Source: Microbacterium sp. (GTDB lineage Bacteria; Actinomycetota; Actinomycetes; Actinomycetales; Microbacteriaceae). From it: a DNA stretch of 5,684 nt. The stretch spans positions 1-5,684 of the forward strand of contig QFPD01000156.1 in assembly GCA_003248845.1 (NCBI GenBank), in the 5' to 3' direction. A program made the position numbers and the translations under genes. Shown here piece by piece: positions 5,157 through 5,684 of the stretch. Within the stretch, counting starts at the first letter, position 1. Each line of letters opens with the position of its first letter. The notes beneath the pieces are model-generated. The model saw only the letters and a program-made list of their open reading frames with translations. It was not told where the DNA came from and did not search any database.

Positions 5157-5684
5157 GCTTGATTTCGATCCCTCCGCCGACATCCAGGCCCTGCGCTCCA
5201 CGTTCTCCGACATCCAGGCCGTGGTCGACGTCGACGCGCTCCGCGCGGAGATCGATCGACTCTCCGAGGAGGCCGGTGCCCCCGACCTCTGGGACGACGT
5301 CGAGAAGGCGCAGAAGGTCACGAGTGCCCTGAGTCACCGCCAGGCCGACCTCAAGCGCGTCACCGACCTCGAGCAGCGCCTCGACGACCTCGACGTGCTC
5401 GTCGAGCTCGCCCGCGAGATGGACGACGAGGACACCGCCGCCGAGGCGCGGCGAGAGATCTCCGATCTGCAGGATGTGATCGGCCAGCTCGAGGTGCAGA
5501 CGCTCCTCGACGGAGAGTACGACGATCGTCCTGCCGTCGTCACGATCCGCTCGGGCGCCGGCGGCGACGATGCGACGGACTTCGCCGAGATGCTCCTGCG
5601 CATGTACCTGCGCTGGGCGGAGCGGCACAAGTACTCCGTGAAGGTCATGGACACCTCCTATGCGGAGGGTGCGGGCATCAAGTC
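5155..5684 (+). CDS. prfB: Peptide chain release factor 2 (RF2), N-terminal part; 3' end outside window
   Basis: RF2 recognises UGA and UAA in the ribosomal A site and triggers peptide release. The first 176 residues are present: a mostly helical, charged domain 1 (about 1-115, with DLWDDVEKAQKVTSALSHRQ as a family signature near 42-61). The start of the PCRF region follows, with VTIRSGAGGDDATDFAEMLL (about 128-147), MYLRWAERHKYSVKVMD and EGAGIKS at the edge. The stop-codon-reading tripeptide and the GGQ catalytic loop lie beyond the window. There is no in-frame TGA and no slippery CTTTGA-type site in the first codons, so the programmed +1 frameshift that autoregulates RF2 in many bacteria is absent here, as is common in actinobacteria. 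The ATG at 5155 has GGAG four bases upstream and a possible -10 eight bases upstream. It shares CATG with the divergent transporter start. In related genomes ftsE, ftsX and smpB usually follow. Confidence 0.95.
   Translation, partial: MLDFDPSADIQALRSTFSDIQAVVDVDALRAEIDRLSEEAGAPDLWDDVEKAQKVTSALSHRQADLKRVTDLEQRLDDLDVLVELAREMDDEDTAAEARREISDLQDVIGQLEVQTLLDGEYDDRPAVVTIRSGAGGDDATDFAEMLLRMYLRWAERHKYSVKVMDTSYAEGAGIK

Noticed and set aside
5155..5300. RF2 programmed +1 frameshift site
   Set aside because: Looked for an in-frame TGA with a CTT-type slippery codon and an upstream Shine-Dalgarno-like stimulator. The frame is continuous from ATG through conserved domain 1.
5157..5321. N-terminal extension of the transporter frame up to 5321
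   Set aside because: The extra 55 residues are Ser/Arg-rich, lack hydrophobic or family character, and lie wholly antisense to conserved RF2 sequence.
1..5684. CRISPR arrays, tRNA/rRNA genes, insertion sequences, integrase or phage signals
   Set aside because: No spaced repeats, cloverleaf-type segments, transposase motifs or composition shifts were seen, and coding genes fill nearly all of the window.

Overview
The window is high-GC (roughly 70%) actinobacterial DNA. The RF2 N-terminus, the gene order and the codon use look like Microbacterium or a close relative in the Microbacteriaceae. The genus is inferred from sequence character, not from a search.

Left block (1-3811, + strand): the distal part of a Tad/Flp-type pilus (tight adherence) operon, entered inside the secretion ATPase gene. 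The order is cpaF/tadA-like ATPase C-terminal part, tadB-like and tadC-like inner-membrane platform proteins, a small Flp/DUF4244-like pilin candidate, two TadE-like pseudopilins and a short TadG-like protein. The genes are packed end to end with GTGA, ATGA and TGATG junctions, one 26-bp overlap and gaps of 26 bp or less, so they are almost certainly co-transcribed and translationally coupled. The ATPase would power assembly through the TadB/TadC platform, and the four small proteins with prepilin-like N-termini would be the pilus subunits or minor pseudopilins. The Walker A part of the ATPase, any septum-site-determining-like (ssd) gene and a prepilin peptidase are not in the window.

Middle (3812-3842): 31 bp between convergent genes, enclosed by a perfect 7-bp inverted repeat that contains both stop codons. 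It is a possible bidirectional terminator, but it has no T-tract.

Right block: a 12-TM major facilitator superfamily transporter on the - strand (3843-5156), divergent from prfB (peptide chain release factor 2, + strand from 5155, cut by the right edge). The two start codons share the tetramer CATG. A composite element, ANNNTANNNT (5137-5146), contains overlapping opposite -10 hexamers and would fit a bidirectional, leaderless promoter.

The pilus genes and the transporter/prfB pair look functionally unrelated. I see no RNA genes, CRISPR, insertion sequences or attachment sites, and no gene-free stretch longer than 31 bp. The least expected observations are the Flp-like protein without Glu+5, the shared-CATG divergent promoter, and strong enrichment of the heptamer GGATGCC across genes, frames and strands. 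I do not see a wholly new system; the window is mostly a compact actinobacterial Tad locus next to housekeeping DNA.
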